A DNA stretch of 64,000 nucleotides from Imbricaverruca yamaguchii. Its lineage: Eukaryota > Arthropoda > Thecostraca > Neoverrucidae. Made by a program: the position numbers and the translations under genes. Under the pieces are notes generated by a model. The model made no database searches. It was not told the DNA's origin and saw nothing but the letters and a program-made list of their open reading frames with translations. The stretch spans positions 2,575,001-2,639,000 of the forward strand of contig JAOTOL010001633.1 of NCBI GenBank assembly GCA_034440575.1. Direction: 5' to 3'. The first letter of the stretch is position 1. Every line of letters starts with the position of its first letter. Below, one piece after another: positions 44,401 to 56,340 of the stretch.

Positions 44401-45735
44401 TGGCCATGTGTGTGACCTCGATGTAGTGGATTTGTGTATATTGTAGAAGTCGTCGATAGGGATCTCATTTTATAACCTTTTACTGATAAATCACGATTTT
44501 ATCAGATTTAATTCCATTAGATGTCAGAAAACTCACACATGGATCAGCGACATGCCCTGGAAATGAAAGTTCATCAGTGCACAATTAAATGCATTCCAAA
44601 TGGGTGTCATTTGAGAGGAATTTGCTCAAAGAAAACAACAATACCGTGCGATGAATGGGTACAGAGGTCTCATCCGAATGTTCGTGATTTTTTAACGATG
44701 TCACGATGTACACTGTCGTGTAGGACTTGGTAATGGTGTGGTCTTCTCGTGTCGCGGGTTCATATTGGCGAGTGGTCGACATGCTATATTCCGTTAGTCG
44801 TCCACTTTCTATATCGTTTGTCGCTGATGTTCGAAGCCGCCGCACATATGCCAGAACAGGATTTGAACAGTGGCTTGATTTTATGAGTCCGGTCACATTA
44901 CTAAATTGTGCCCTGCGATACCGAATGTTATGACCGTACGAAATGCAAAAAGCACGAAATGGCATTGTAAAAGCGATGACTTTTGGACAAACTTCGCGAA
45001 TGTTACCCTCCCTTTTGGGAAGAAAATGCAGTCCAGCCATTGGGTTATGAACCCTTGCGAGTACGAGGCCTCAACATTGCGCTGTGGCCGACGGCTGGGC
45101 ATTCATTGTGTATGTGTCTGTTTATATCACCAACATCAGAAGCTTCACATTGCGGCGCTAGACGAGGTTCGGTTAGTGTGAAATTTGAGGAGAGGAAAGG
45201 TCTAGAAACAAGCCTCATCAACTATGCTCAGCACACAGCATCCCACAGATAAATTATCTTTTTTTACTGACCCTGGTCCAAGGCGAGGTAGCTGGCACCG
45301 TTGGAGCGGCCATCATCTCAGCTACCACTAATCCGTCCCTTCCACTACCACAGGGGCGGCCGTATCAGCTGAGACGGCCGTGGCTGCTGAGACGGTTGTG
45401 ACCGTTGAGACGGCCATGACCGCTGGGACGGTCGTGATCTCTGGCATGGCCATGGCCGCCGGAGCGGCTGGGGCTAGTCTCGACAACGCTGTGTAGATGT
45501 CAGAGGCATCCAGCTCCATGGCCCTACAATTTCCAACAAACATCGCCAGCTCTCGAAGCTCTCCCAAGCACTCATTGGGTCCAGCTCATCACTCAGAGTT
45601 CCTCCAAGCCTCACGAACAGCCCAGTCCAGTCCTTTCTAGTTACCATGGACCCTCTTGAACCCTCATGGATCCTTTCCAGCTTTCTACTGCATGGGAGTC
45701 ACCACCGCTTGGTCACATGGGTCCAGATCACACCT
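44401..45735. other. No gene recognised
   Basis: Contains a loose repeat of GCTGAGACGG-type units (about 45360-45440), which yields an Ala/Val/Thr-rich minus-strand frame (45328-45567) without family resemblance. Confidence 0.4.
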
Positions 45736-45975
45736 GATGTTTTTGGTGGGGTCCGACCTAACCCAGAAGACTTGTAAGAATACGGTATATTGCTGAATGT
45801 CGCCAGTTTCAGGTGTCACCTGCATCGGATGGATGGACTCGCTTGTCGTTCCCACCACAGGTCCGCGGGGTGGTCAACCGCTCCCCTCCACTAGCGAGGG
45901 TAAGATATGTACACCTTTGAATTGATTGTGCAGCTGTTACAGACCATTGTTTTATACAAAACAACAAAGATGTTT
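45736..45975. repeat. Dispersed element of unknown family, copy 2
   Basis: Diverged counterpart of 42165-42560 (TTTTGGTGGGGTCCGACC, GGATGGATGGACTCGC, GTACACCTTTGAATTG). Followed by ATTGTTTTATACAAAACAA. Confidence 0.55.
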
Positions 45976-46003
45976 TCCCCTCGTTGTTTGTTATTTTGGC
46001 TTT

Positions 46004-46037
46004 CGGCGCTTCGACTAGGCTTTGATCATTCGCGCTC
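46004..46037 (+). repeat. Short dispersed hairpin repeat, copy F (diverged)
   Basis: GGCGC pairs with GCGCT, preceded by GTTATTTTGGCTTTC. Interior TTCGACTAGGCTTTGATCAT resembles copy D. Confidence 0.6.
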
Positions 46038-46539
46038 CGAGCTTTTATCCTAAAACTTCACTGTCAGATGGAATCATGGTATCTTGGTGTGTGCGCGGTC
46101 TGCAATACTGCCGCTGACAGTGACAGGTAATGAAACAAGCTCACAGAGTATATGAGCTTTGAATTATTGTCCAGAATGTCTTCATATGTCAAACAGTCCG
46201 TGTGATTAGAGGTGTTGTTTGATATACTTTTGAGTGGGAAAGTGCCCAATCATGCCCCATGCTCATATCGGGGCATCGAAAACATGGATTGGAACCCTGA
46301 GGAATCATGCCGGGGCACAACAATATCACGCAAGAGACTTAGAAGAAAAAAAATGATTCAACCTTCAAAAATCACACTGATCACAAAAATCTCGATCGAA
46401 TCGACCTGAGCAACAGAAAATCCAGAGCAGGTCCCTAAATAAAATCCTCGGAATGACCTTTCTACACTGAATGGTGCCATCAACTGAAACAAAATTATCG
46501 TTCAGCAGCTGCAGTTGCGTACCAAAGGGGAAAATGTTC
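46038..46539. other. No gene recognised
   Basis: AT-rich unique sequence before the CCT tract. Confidence 0.45.
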
Positions 46540-47034
46540 ATCCTCCTCCTCCTCCTTTTCTTCTTCCTCCCCCCTCCTCCCCCCTCCCTTCCTCCCCCCT
46601 CCCCTCCCCTCCTCCTCCTCCTCCCTCCTCCTCCTCCTCCTCCTCCTCCTCCTCCTCCTCCCTCCTCCTCTCCCCTCCTCCTCCTCCTCCTCCTCCTCCT
46701 CCTCCTCCTCCTCCTCCTCCTCCTCCTCCTCCTCCTCCTCCTCCTCCTCCTCCCCTCCTCCTCCTCCTCCTCCTCCCCTCCTCCTCCTCCTCTCCTCCTC
46801 CTCCTCCTCCTCCTCCTCCTCCTCCTCCTCCTCCTCCTCCTCCTCCTCCTCCTCCTCCTCCTCCTCCTCCTCCTCCTCCTCCTCCTCCTCCTCCTCCTCC
46901 TCCTCCTCCTCCTCCTCCTCCTCCTCCTCCTCCTCCTCCTCCTCCTCCTCCTCCTCCCTCCTCCTCCTCCTCCTCCTCCTCCTCCTCCTCCTCCTCCTCC
47001 TCCTCCTCCTCCTCCTCCTCCTCCTCCTCCTCAG
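46540..47034. repeat. (CCT)n polypyrimidine tract, about 0.5 kb
   Basis: Nearly pure TCC/CCT triplets with occasional extra C or T. Strand-asymmetric pyrimidine tract; the Leu, Pro, Glu and Arg homopolymer frames are false. Confidence 0.99.
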
Positions 47035-48110
47035 AGGGATGTGATTCCAAGAATCGCTCCGGGGTCTCCAGAATCGCACTGGTGCCGCACAGGTTCGCGT
47101 TGGGCCCAATATTTATCTTTCTTTGGGGTTCCTACTAAATACAGTGGTCCCCAGAAAACTCTCGCCCGTTCCCGAAAATTTGCACCGAAACCAGCGAATA
47201 TCAAACCAGGGCCCCAGGTAAGTACAACCACCCGGAAAATCGCGCACCCCCAATATTGCGCTCGGGATCTAAGATTTCCGTCGGTATTCCAAAATATTTG
47301 GATTAGGTTATTATACGTTTCCATTAGGGTTCCAAATCCCTGGCAAAATAAGTACACCAAGGCTAAAAAATCGCACCGGGACAGAAAAAAAATGAAGCTG
47401 AAGTCCTCCCAAATATGGATCTATTCCGAAAAATATATGTTCGACCCAGAGAAGTATTCTGGATTCCAAAACATGGCACCATATGCCTTAAAAAATCGTA
47501 TAGAACCACGAACAAAAACGTACCGGACCTCGAAAAAAATCGCACCGGAACACAAAAATATGGCACCGGGGCCGAAAAGTCAGGGCGGGATTCGGACTTT
47601 TTAAAAAAATCATAAGAGGTCCCCAAAATCACGTCAAGCCCGGACAACTCGCGTCGGGTTCCCGGAACCACGCGCTTAGGCCCGAGAAGTCGCGATGGGA
47701 ACCCGAGGGATCGCACCGGAACCACACAACTCGTGCTGGGATCCCATGTGCGTTAGCCTCAAATAAACACAGTGGAACACTGGGAACACAGCGGGGGCCG
47801 GGCATGCACCAGGCCCTCCAAAGCGCACCGAGTCTCGCCAATGGCAGCAGGGCCTAAAACATGCATTGCAACCATACATAAATACACACGGAGCTCTAAA
47901 AACACACACGCCTGTGGTCCATAATCCATACGGGGGCCATGTACCTCAAATACAGGCTGGGCCCCGCAAAGAGCAACATGGTCTAGAAGATATCAAGAGT
48001 ACTAAGTAAACGCTTTGGAGTCTTTGACCCGCGCTGGTACCTAACAAAAATCGTCGGTGCCCCAAAAATGATAAACCATAAATAAAGCCGTAGTCTCAAA
48101 TATGCCGGAC
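47035..48110. repeat. Highly diverged tandem repeat, unit roughly 25-35 bp
   Basis: Phrases like AAAATCGCACCGGG, AAGTCGCGATGGGAACCC, AACTCGTGCTGGGATCCC and CAAAAATATGCTGTAGCC recur at irregular 25-35 bp spacing, each a variant of (A)n-TCGC-ACCGG-(G/C)n. The register drifts, so unit boundaries are approximate. Confidence 0.5.
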
Positions 48111-49179
48111 CCCTGACAAAAATATGCTGTAGCCACAAAAAGTAGACGAAGTAAAACGCAACGAGCCCAAAAACGAACCACCAGCCATGACTTTGGTTCG
48201 ATAGCTAATCTGAAAGCATTTTTACCGGAAAGATGAAGTGAATCAAAACCCAGAGGTTGTCCGATTTGTACCAGAAAATCTGAGAAGAAAATAATTAATA
48301 ATATAACTGAATTAATAGAATGTTTCCAGCGAAACCCCATATGAAACATTCTATCACGCGCAAAATGTTTTCAAGAATGTGGCAGTAATTGGCAAAACGT
48401 AGGAGGCCTAGCAGAAACCGTAGAATCCCACGAAGTGTGGCGAATACGCCAAATGCGGAAGGCTGGTGTAAACGTGCATATATGTTGTCGTGGTGGTGAC
48501 TTGGCGTTAATGACGGGTATGCTTGAAATTGGAAAACAATACATTTGTAAGTGATTTGTACAGGTGTAATTTCACCAGTGTGAAGAGACTTATCAAGAGA
48601 TACTAGAAGAAAAACCTTTACATAGGATGTAGGGGAGATGGGTTGAAATCTGGTAAACAGAAACGATGGTGTCAGATTCCCCCCGCCATCCCATGCTCCC
48701 CACTCACACATAAAAATAAAGTTGGTCTTTCTTTACGAATTTCTTTACAAAATGGTGGTAGCTGAGACCGGCAAAATGCGTTTGTTTCCTTTAATGCAAA
48801 TCCTAGGTACGCCAGTGATAGAGGTGGGTGAGGTGGCACGTTGACGGGAAAAAAACGGTCACAGTCTTACTTCCTCTAGCTGGAAAATCGTTCCGGCGCC
48901 TGACCTGGAGTTAACCTCACCTGAAAACTGAATGTGGCCACGTCCATTGCTCGACGGGATCTCTTACTTTCAAGGATATTCTAGATCTGAGACTGGCACT
49001 CAATATTCCTCACAATCATCGTTAGTGATTAGTGACTATCACTACTATCAGGGAGCCTGTTCGTCTCATTGGAGCCCTTAAAACATCTTGGACATCACAC
49101 TCCGGTCCTCTCTCTGGTGCTCAGTGGCCCTTATCAATCGCCAGGGGACTTCTCCCGCTCCACTGAGGGATCCCCAGTA
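48111..49179. other. No gene recognised
   Basis: AT-rich unique sequence with short open frames only. Confidence 0.45.
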
Positions 49180-50065
49180 AGCTGCTGTTGTCACAGCTGC
49201 GCGCTGCTGGGCTGGCATTAGCATTGGCTGCCCACTCAATGCTTTTCGGACAGCGCCTCTCCGGACAGCGCCACCTCCGGCAGTCTAGGTATGGCTTTCC
49301 TGCAAGTTCAAGTGGTTGTTGGTCTGGACTGGGGCCGCCTCGACGTTCATGTACCCATTTCCCTCGCTAAGGTCCTCTTTGCAGATATTTGATGACCCTG
49401 TCGGTAGGTCAAGGGTCATTTACTATACTGAAGACAAATGGAAGGGTCGCTTGTACCTCATCAATGTCCCTGTACGTGCAGGGACCATTGGCATTCTTTG
49501 AGGGCATTGGGCAATCCTCTCCTTGGACGTCGTGCCCCCTTCTGATTGGTCGGCAGCACTACTCGGAGACTCTCGAACGCGTCCCAATCGAATGCTTTGG
49601 CACAAAATTTTGGTACAGATCAATTTTGTCCAGGTCAGAGCCCATTCGGCCGTCTTGTAACCCCTCTGACGTCACCGGCCCCCTTTCGAGTCATGGCTTT
49701 CCTCTTGGTGGGCGCTTAGATACTCCACCGGAGATTCGTGACCGGACCACCCGTCAAGAACATAGCTTGCATGTCCCCCGGCCCCGCACCGAGATGAGGA
49801 AGAGACGTTTTAGTTCCAGAGCGCCACACATGTACAACTCACTTCCACCTGAGCTGACGCGACTTCCCATGTCGATCTTTGGTCGCCACCTACGGCAGTA
49901 CCTGCTTGACGTGCCGCCCGTGCCGGACTGATTGACTGCTCGACTTGCTGTATTTTATTTATTTTTGTTTGTATTCTGCGATTTTGACCTTTTGTGCTGT
50001 GTTGTTTTATTCATTTGACGCGATGTCATAATAGCCACGAGTCAATTGTGGATGACATCAATAAA

Positions 50066-50096
<31 letters not shown>

Positions 50097-50097
50097 C
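49180..50097 (+). mobile_element. LINE 3' end fragment with (GTCT)n tail
   Basis: The 49389-49931 frame ends with a block typical of LINE ORF2 C termini (RPRTEMRKRRFSSRAPHMYN, SLPPELTRLPMSIFGRHLRQ), then a stop at about 49929. A short 3' UTR follows, with AATAAA (50060) running directly into GTCTGTCTGTCTG repeats to about 50097. The RT core is absent or unrecognisable upstream, so the copy is 5'-truncated. The simple-sequence tail suggests a CR1/Jockey-like relative different from the copy at 1-1614. Confidence 0.75.
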
Positions 50098-51824
50098 ACG
50101 ACAGGGACATTTTTCGGCAACGAAGTCAAAGACCGCAAAGTAGCGTCTGAACGAAGCGTCACGATTGGACAGCATACTGCTGATGCAAAGAATTCTGGCG
50201 TCGGCGAGTGAAGACTTGTCTGGAAGCTGTTCACTAGTGTCAGAGCAGCAGCCCACATATTTTTTTTGCACGGGGCAACCATGCGAATAAACAGTATCCA
50301 AATGAGCTTAGTCAGTAAATGTGTCAGACATAATTCCCGGCTTGCTCTATTATTCATTGGTGCCTAAATAAGCCAAGAAGTCATTGGTGCTTAAAGTGTT
50401 CAATGTAGGCAAAACAGAATGTCTATGCAATAATCTGCATACTTGGTGGTATGCTTCCCGGGCAAGCATACCTGAATGAAAAGAATTAACCTCTTGGCTT
50501 GCATGTATGCTGGCAATGGGACATGAGAGATGATTTGTCTCAGTCTCTCTAGACTTGTACATGCATATGTCGGTGTGTATTCACCAATCACTTTCATGAG
50601 ATGTGTTCGAATGAATGAATCATGCCGAATGAATTTCATGCCGAATGAACGAATCCGCTCCCTATCAGGGTAAAATTCATCAGTAAAATTCAGTAAAATT
50701 CAACCAATTATTTTTTATCAGTAAAATTTATTCCGGTTGGAGAGGATGTCGCTCATCTTCCTCAGGTAGTCGGCGGTGTCCGAAATGAAGTACGTTTATG
50801 ACTTGTCTGTTTTTATAATTATTGTATTCACATTTTCCTTGAAATGTTTCGTTGTGTCTAGACGCTTTTTTAAAGTTAGGATCTGGCTGACTGTGCTCCC
50901 TTTGAGCTTGATACCTTCACCCTGGCCTTTTCATTTGAGTTGACATGCACTTTACCTTTTGTAGCTTGATAATGTCTTGATATAACAGTTCAAGTTCTGA
51001 TTTTTGTCCAGTAAATTACGTTCAGATTGTAAGTGACAATTAAGTCAGAGATTTATCAGCTGCTTGTGGTATTTGGTGAGCTGAACAGAAGGCAGAGTAA
51101 TGTAGCCCTCAGTGCTCTTTGGTGGTGCAATGTCACCACCATAGAGACGAGCTGTGATGTCACTACCATAGAGAGGAGACAGCTTCTTGAGAATGCTAAT
51201 CTTATTAACTTGATCGCTATTGTCCAAACTTTCCCGTGCGTGCCGTTTCATTTCATGCCTGAAATCTTGTGCAATATGAAAAATAACGGGACCTTGGTGC
51301 AGTTAATCAAACCTGGGAGGTAGTCTTAACATCACATCAGTTTTTACCTTTGTCAGACGTTCAACTAAACCCTTCATGTACTCCTATTTCCAAGGTTCAT
51401 CCCGTGTTCCGTTGTCACGCAGCTTGATACTTGCATACTTGGGGAGCATATTCACTCGTAGACAAATGCCAATGGGCAGCATTGAGCAGTCAGGGATGAA
51501 CAACACAATGTGAGCGGAAAGGCAGCAGATCGCGCCAGTCCGTGTGCGCACCAGTAGATCCAAAGGAACGCCAGAGCCCCCTGCATGGCTGCACAGCGCT
51601 GAGCTCCGGGCGCCACCAACCTTGAACAGGCAAACCGGCTGAGACAGAATCAATCGGAAGAGCCTGCCAATAAATATGTGCAACGGCAACAACGTGGAAA
51701 GCGTTCGCCTCAACTCGCGTTTGCATCGTGGTCCCTGGTTGGCAAATTCAAACACAGGTGATCGGGGGAAGCAGGACTAGATCGTAGCTTGTCATTCCCT
51801 GTCACGTGCCAGTGTTGCAGTACC
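50098..51824. other. No gene recognised
   Basis: Short open frames only; AGTAAAATTCA-like phrase repeated three times near 50680-50730. Confidence 0.45.
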
Positions 51825-52160
51825 ACGGTCCACGGTCATGAGCCCCGTGGTCCCTACCACGGTCCAGTATTCATAGGCCCTGTGGTTCTATCACTGCCCA
51901 GTAGTCATAAGCCTGTGGTGCTATTACGGTCCAGTGACAATAGGTCCCGTGGCCCCTATCACGGTCCAGTGGTACCGTGATAGGGGCATTAATTAGCCCC
52001 ATGTTCCCCACTACGGTCCAGTGGCCACAGGCCCCGTGGTCCGCATCACGATCTAGAGGTCATAGGTCACGTGGTCCCTGCCACGGTCCAGCGGCCATAC
52101 GTCTCGTGGGTCCTCACCACGGTCCAGTGGCCATACGTCCCGCGGCCCTTCGGTGGTCGC
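51825..52160. repeat. 35-36-bp repeat, about 9 copies, each with an internal hairpin
   Basis: CACGGTCCAGTGG-type motifs lie at about 51861, 51960, 52012, 52082 and 52118, with degraded ones between. Units contain CCGTGGT-CCCT-ACCACGG palindromes. A longer 14-bp perfect stem (51952-51965 with 51974-51987) has formed in one unit. Confidence 0.8.
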
Positions 52161-52389
52161 ACATTGGGACTGAACCGAGCTCGAGTTTTAGGACAGGGTG
52201 ATCGACAAAATTATGCCCGCACGGCCGCGAGCGACACCGACTTAAACCAGGCGGCCATGTCATGTGAGGAGCTGAATAAATCGCTCTAACCGAGCTACTT
52301 CAATGTAGGTAAGCGCACCGTTCACTGGCGCTGGACGTCCGTGGCTGGCGGCTGGCCGGAGCGTATCCCCATCACCACATACCTGACGT

Positions 52390-53262
52390 ACCGGTCACAC
52401 TGGGGGCATGCACGGTCACACTGGGGACACATACGGTCACACTGGGGGCATATACGGTCACACTCAGGACATAAACGGTCACACTGGGGACATACACGGT
52501 CACACTGGGGACATAAACGGTCACACTGGGAACATGGCGGTCACACTGGGGAATAACGGTCACACTGGGACATAAACGGTCACACTGGGACATGAGCGGT
52601 CACACTGGGGACATACACGGTCATACTGGGACATAAACGGTCACACTGGGGACATGCGGTCACACTGGGGACATAACGGTCACACTGGGGACATAAACGG
52701 TCACACTGGGGACATAAACGGTCACACTGGGGACATATACGGTCACACTGGGGACATACACGGTCACACTCGGGACATAAACGGTCACACTGGGGACATA
52801 CACGGTCACACTGGGGACATAAACGGTCACACTGGGGACATAAACGGTCACACTGGGGACATACACGGTCACACTGGGGACATACACGGTCACACTGGGG
52901 ACATAAACGGTCACACTGGGGACATACACGGTCACACTGGGGACATAAACGGTCACACTGGGAACATGAGCGGTCACACTGGGGACATAAACGGTCATAC
53001 TCGGGACATAAACGGTCACACTGGGGACATACACGGTCACACTCGGGACATAAACGGTCACACTGGGGACATGTACGGTTACACTCGAGACATAAACGGT
53101 CACACTGGGGACATATACGGTCACACTGGGGACATAAACGGTCACACTGGGGACATAAACGGTCACACTGGGGACATGTACGGTTACACTCGAGACATAA
53201 ACGGTCACACTGGGGACATAAACGGTCACACTGGACATATAGGCGGCCACTCTGAACCATGA
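52390..53262. repeat. 21-bp minisatellite, about 42 copies
   Basis: Unit ACGGTCACACTGGGGACATA plus one variable base. Period 7 codons, so plus frames read GHTGDIN and minus frames CPQCDRL or VPSVTVY repeats. Left end (to 52680) is less regular. Confidence 0.97.
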
Positions 53263-53399
53263 ACGGCCCGGCTCGTGAAGTGGCACTGCACCTGATGTCG
53301 GATGGACGGGTCGGCAGTACAACAGACGGCACCAGATGGACAGTCTTATTCGTCGGCACTGACGTGAGACGACCACAAACTGAGACCGGCCTGCGCGGG

Positions 53400-53560
53400 A
53401 TTGTCACGTCAGGTCACGTCACGTCACGTCACAATGTAACGCCACATCAGGCCACATCTCTTCACGTGACGACACGGTGCATCACGCCACGTCACGTCAC
53501 GTCAGGTCACGTCACGCCACACATGGCAGGATACGCTGCTTCACGTCACGTCAAATTTCA
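53400..53560. repeat. Degenerate pentamer repeat (GTCAC)n
   Basis: Runs of CACGTCACGTCACGTCAC interspersed with variants. Confidence 0.85.
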
Positions 53561-53564
53561 TCAC

Positions 53565-53720
53565 GGGGCAGGGTGGTCGAATCATTAGAGCACTGAACTT
53601 TGGATACGAGAGTTCCGAGTTCAACACTCGCACCATTCGGAACACTTCCCAATCCCGCGGCCTACCGGTGGCACGGTGTGGACGGTGGTGTTATCATTTA
53701 CCGTGCCCGTGCATACAGTG
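53565..53720 (+). mobile_element. tRNA-derived SINE-like copy (plus)
   Basis: tRNA-like head: A-box region TGGTCGAATCATTAGAGCAC, and a T-arm CGAG-TTCAACA-CTCG with four pairs and the expected 7-nt loop (53615-53630). It is followed by the body ACACTTCCCAATCCCGCGGC that also occurs at 13578-13715. Too degraded elsewhere to be a working tRNA. SINE status is inferred from the shared non-tRNA body. Confidence 0.75.
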
Positions 53721-53989
53721 CAGCGTGTCGTGCACGACCAAATACACAAATAAGCAAACATCTTACAGCACGGCACGGCACGGTACATCGCGTCATGTTC
53801 CGCTACTTGGGGAACACCATGGTTCGTTGCTTCAGTTCACTCATGGCACGACATATCGCATCACATTATATGACGGCGTAACCCGTGACGCCAGGTACCA
53901 GCAGTGCCACCGCCCGTCAAAGCCAGCCAGTGCCATAGTGACACCAGTGCAAACCCAGGTGCACAGCGAATGGCGGTCACGGCTGTCTC
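53721..53989. other. Spacer, nothing recognised
   Basis: Unique sequence after the SINE-like copy. Confidence 0.4.
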
Positions 53990-55080
53990 GTGTGTGACAG
54001 CGGACGGTCGCGGCAGTTACGAGTGTGGCAGCGGACGATCATAGTGTCATATGTGTGGCAGTGAACACAGTAGCTAGAGACTGCGCAGCGGGTACAGCAG
54101 CAGAACACAGGGGACAGACAACGCAGGGCACAACAGTGGATACAACAGCGGACAACAGCAGACAGCAGCGTACACAACAGCAGACACAACAGCAGACACA
54201 ACAGCGGAGACATGACCGACACCCCGCCAGAGCAAGCTGTGCTCACAGCAGAGCAGTTCCCGCTTCTCGGGCCCGGTGAACAGATGACAGCTCCGGTCAC
54301 ACGAGGCGAGGCCGTGACCTCCGGGCGTGTCACCGGACCGAAGGATCTGCTTAAACACAGGTCATGTTCGTCAAACCGATGCGAAGACAGATCGGTCGGA
54401 GTCAGTCTCGTGACAAGGTGAACACTCCCAGTTACTGCCGTCTCCTGGATGGAGGCAGGCCGAGGAAAAGGCGCGTCATTCCGATCTCGCCACCGAGGTG
54501 GTTCGACAACAAACATTCTGGCGGACACATTGGCGGACATGGTAGCTATCGCAGCAACGATCACTGCAATGAACGCATTAGAGGATACGGTAGCGGATGT
54601 AGCGAATGCAGTAAAGGATTAGTAGTGGACACAGTAGCGGATACAGTAGCGGATGCAGTAGTCCGATACAGTACTGGATGCAGTAGCTGATACAGTACCG
54701 GATGTAATGGCCGATGCAATAGTGGGCGCGACACTCGTATGTGTGTATCTTACTGCAAGTGATCATGTAGCAGCGGACCACGGCTGTAGTATGCAGACTA
54801 GCTGTGCGACAGTGAAACAAAACAGCACATAAGTGTCAGTAAAACAGCAGGACAATATCGGGCAAACATCAGTAAAACAGCAGAACAGCGGACAACTATC
54901 AATAAAGAAGCAGACAGTGGACAAATATTCCAGGGACTTAGTGTTACAGCCACACACATCCTGGAACAGACGACACGAGCCAAATAGACAACTGTAAAAC
55001 AGCGTGTGAACAACAGGGGAACAACAGGCAAACAACAGGTGAACAACAGGCGAACAGCTGACAAACAGCAACATGCCAGC
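53990..55080. repeat. CAG-rich low-complexity region with short-period repeats
   Basis: Includes ACAACAGCAGAC units (54110-54210), GTAGCGGATACA units (54580-54720) and AACAACAGGCA/AACAGCAG units (54820-55075). Periods are about 12-15 bp and unstable. Confidence 0.7.
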
Positions 55081-56340
55081 AATCCACTAATAGTGAAACT
55101 AATAGAGTCTGGTAGCTGATCAAAAGCGCATATAATCTGGCAAGAGGCACGTATCGTACGTGCACTGTTACACCTGTCTCTTGATATGGACCAGAGACCT
55201 GGGAGGAATTGTTGGTGAGGACGTGATGGCTGTTTGTTCTTTGTGTAACGCAGTTTGTATTAAATAATGTTTTGGCCGCCTCATTTATATGGTTGCGCAG
55301 CTCGTAATGTTGTAGTCCCGTAATGCCGCGCCGTAAGTGTAACGCCCCACGAGCCTGAGCCGGCCGATGGCTCGCCGCCGGTGCGCGCCGCCACTGTGAC
55401 CGGGCGCCAGGGCCAAAGCCTGATTTCGAACAAAAGACGGCCACCTTGCCAGATCGTCTGCGGGACGGGGAAGTGTCACCCGACGGTTCGTCACTGGGAG
55501 GCCTCGCCAGGTTAGATCGGAAGGGATACGTCACTTTGCTTCCAATGGAGATATACCCCAAATACGTTATCTGGGTGACGTCCAATCATGAATTGACGAA
55601 TCGTCTAGCAGTGGCCAGCTGACTAGGAGGGATACTAGCAAGCCGGAAGGCTGGACATTCGGAACTCATCTCTTTAACACGCTGAACTGCTCCCGATTCC
55701 TGCGCGGGTCGCGTGTATATGATCGGGCCCCAAAAGTTTTCCTCATTCGGCCTCCACATTCTGTACTTGCAACTTTTGCTGTCGGCCGTCTCTTTGAAGC
55801 TTTATGCGGACGTTTCGGAAGCGTGCGAGTTGCTGTTTGTCTGTCGCTTGCTTGCTGTCGCACCTGCACAACATATTAACGTGCAGATAACTATTGACGT
55901 TATCGCGATGCGAGGTTCTACTAGACGTACCTGCAAGGAGAAGACTACCCTACATTTGGCTATTCTATTTAGTCGCTTCTGTCCATGGAGCGTCACTAAC
56001 ACGCCCTGGAAGCTGGCGGAAGGCCGGGGACTCATTACCCTGTGCCTGCTCCCTCCCGGTTCACTACATCAGTAGCACCGCCCCTACCTCCTCCCCCTCC
56101 CCACGGAGATGAGCGGCGCGGAGCGCAACGGCGTTGCGGCAAGCGTGGGACCAGACGAAGCCACGCGTAGAGATAACCATCCAACCGAACTGATGGACAC
56201 GCACGCACTGGCTGCTGTCCGAACAGTAATGGCCTGTGGACGGTATAATCGGCGCTGCGGTAGTGCTCTCCCGGCGACGGAGAGCTTCAGGCACTCTGTC
56301 AAAGCCGACGCTGGCCGGACAGCTTGCCCAGTTACGGAAA
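55081..56340. other. No gene recognised
   Basis: Unique sequence, GC-rich around 55320-55520. No family resemblance. Confidence 0.4.

Noticed and set aside
44830..44940. tRNA-like sequence on the minus strand (GTTCAAATCC with an ACTCATAA loop)
   Set aside because: T-stem and D-arm do not pair properly; at best a tRNA fossil.
46471..47604. 377-aa leucine/proline-rich ORF
   Set aside because: Translation of the CCT tract.
52580..53407. 275-aa minus-strand CPQCDRL ORF as a gene
   Set aside because: Pure 21-bp repeat with several open frames; kept only as a low-interest finding.
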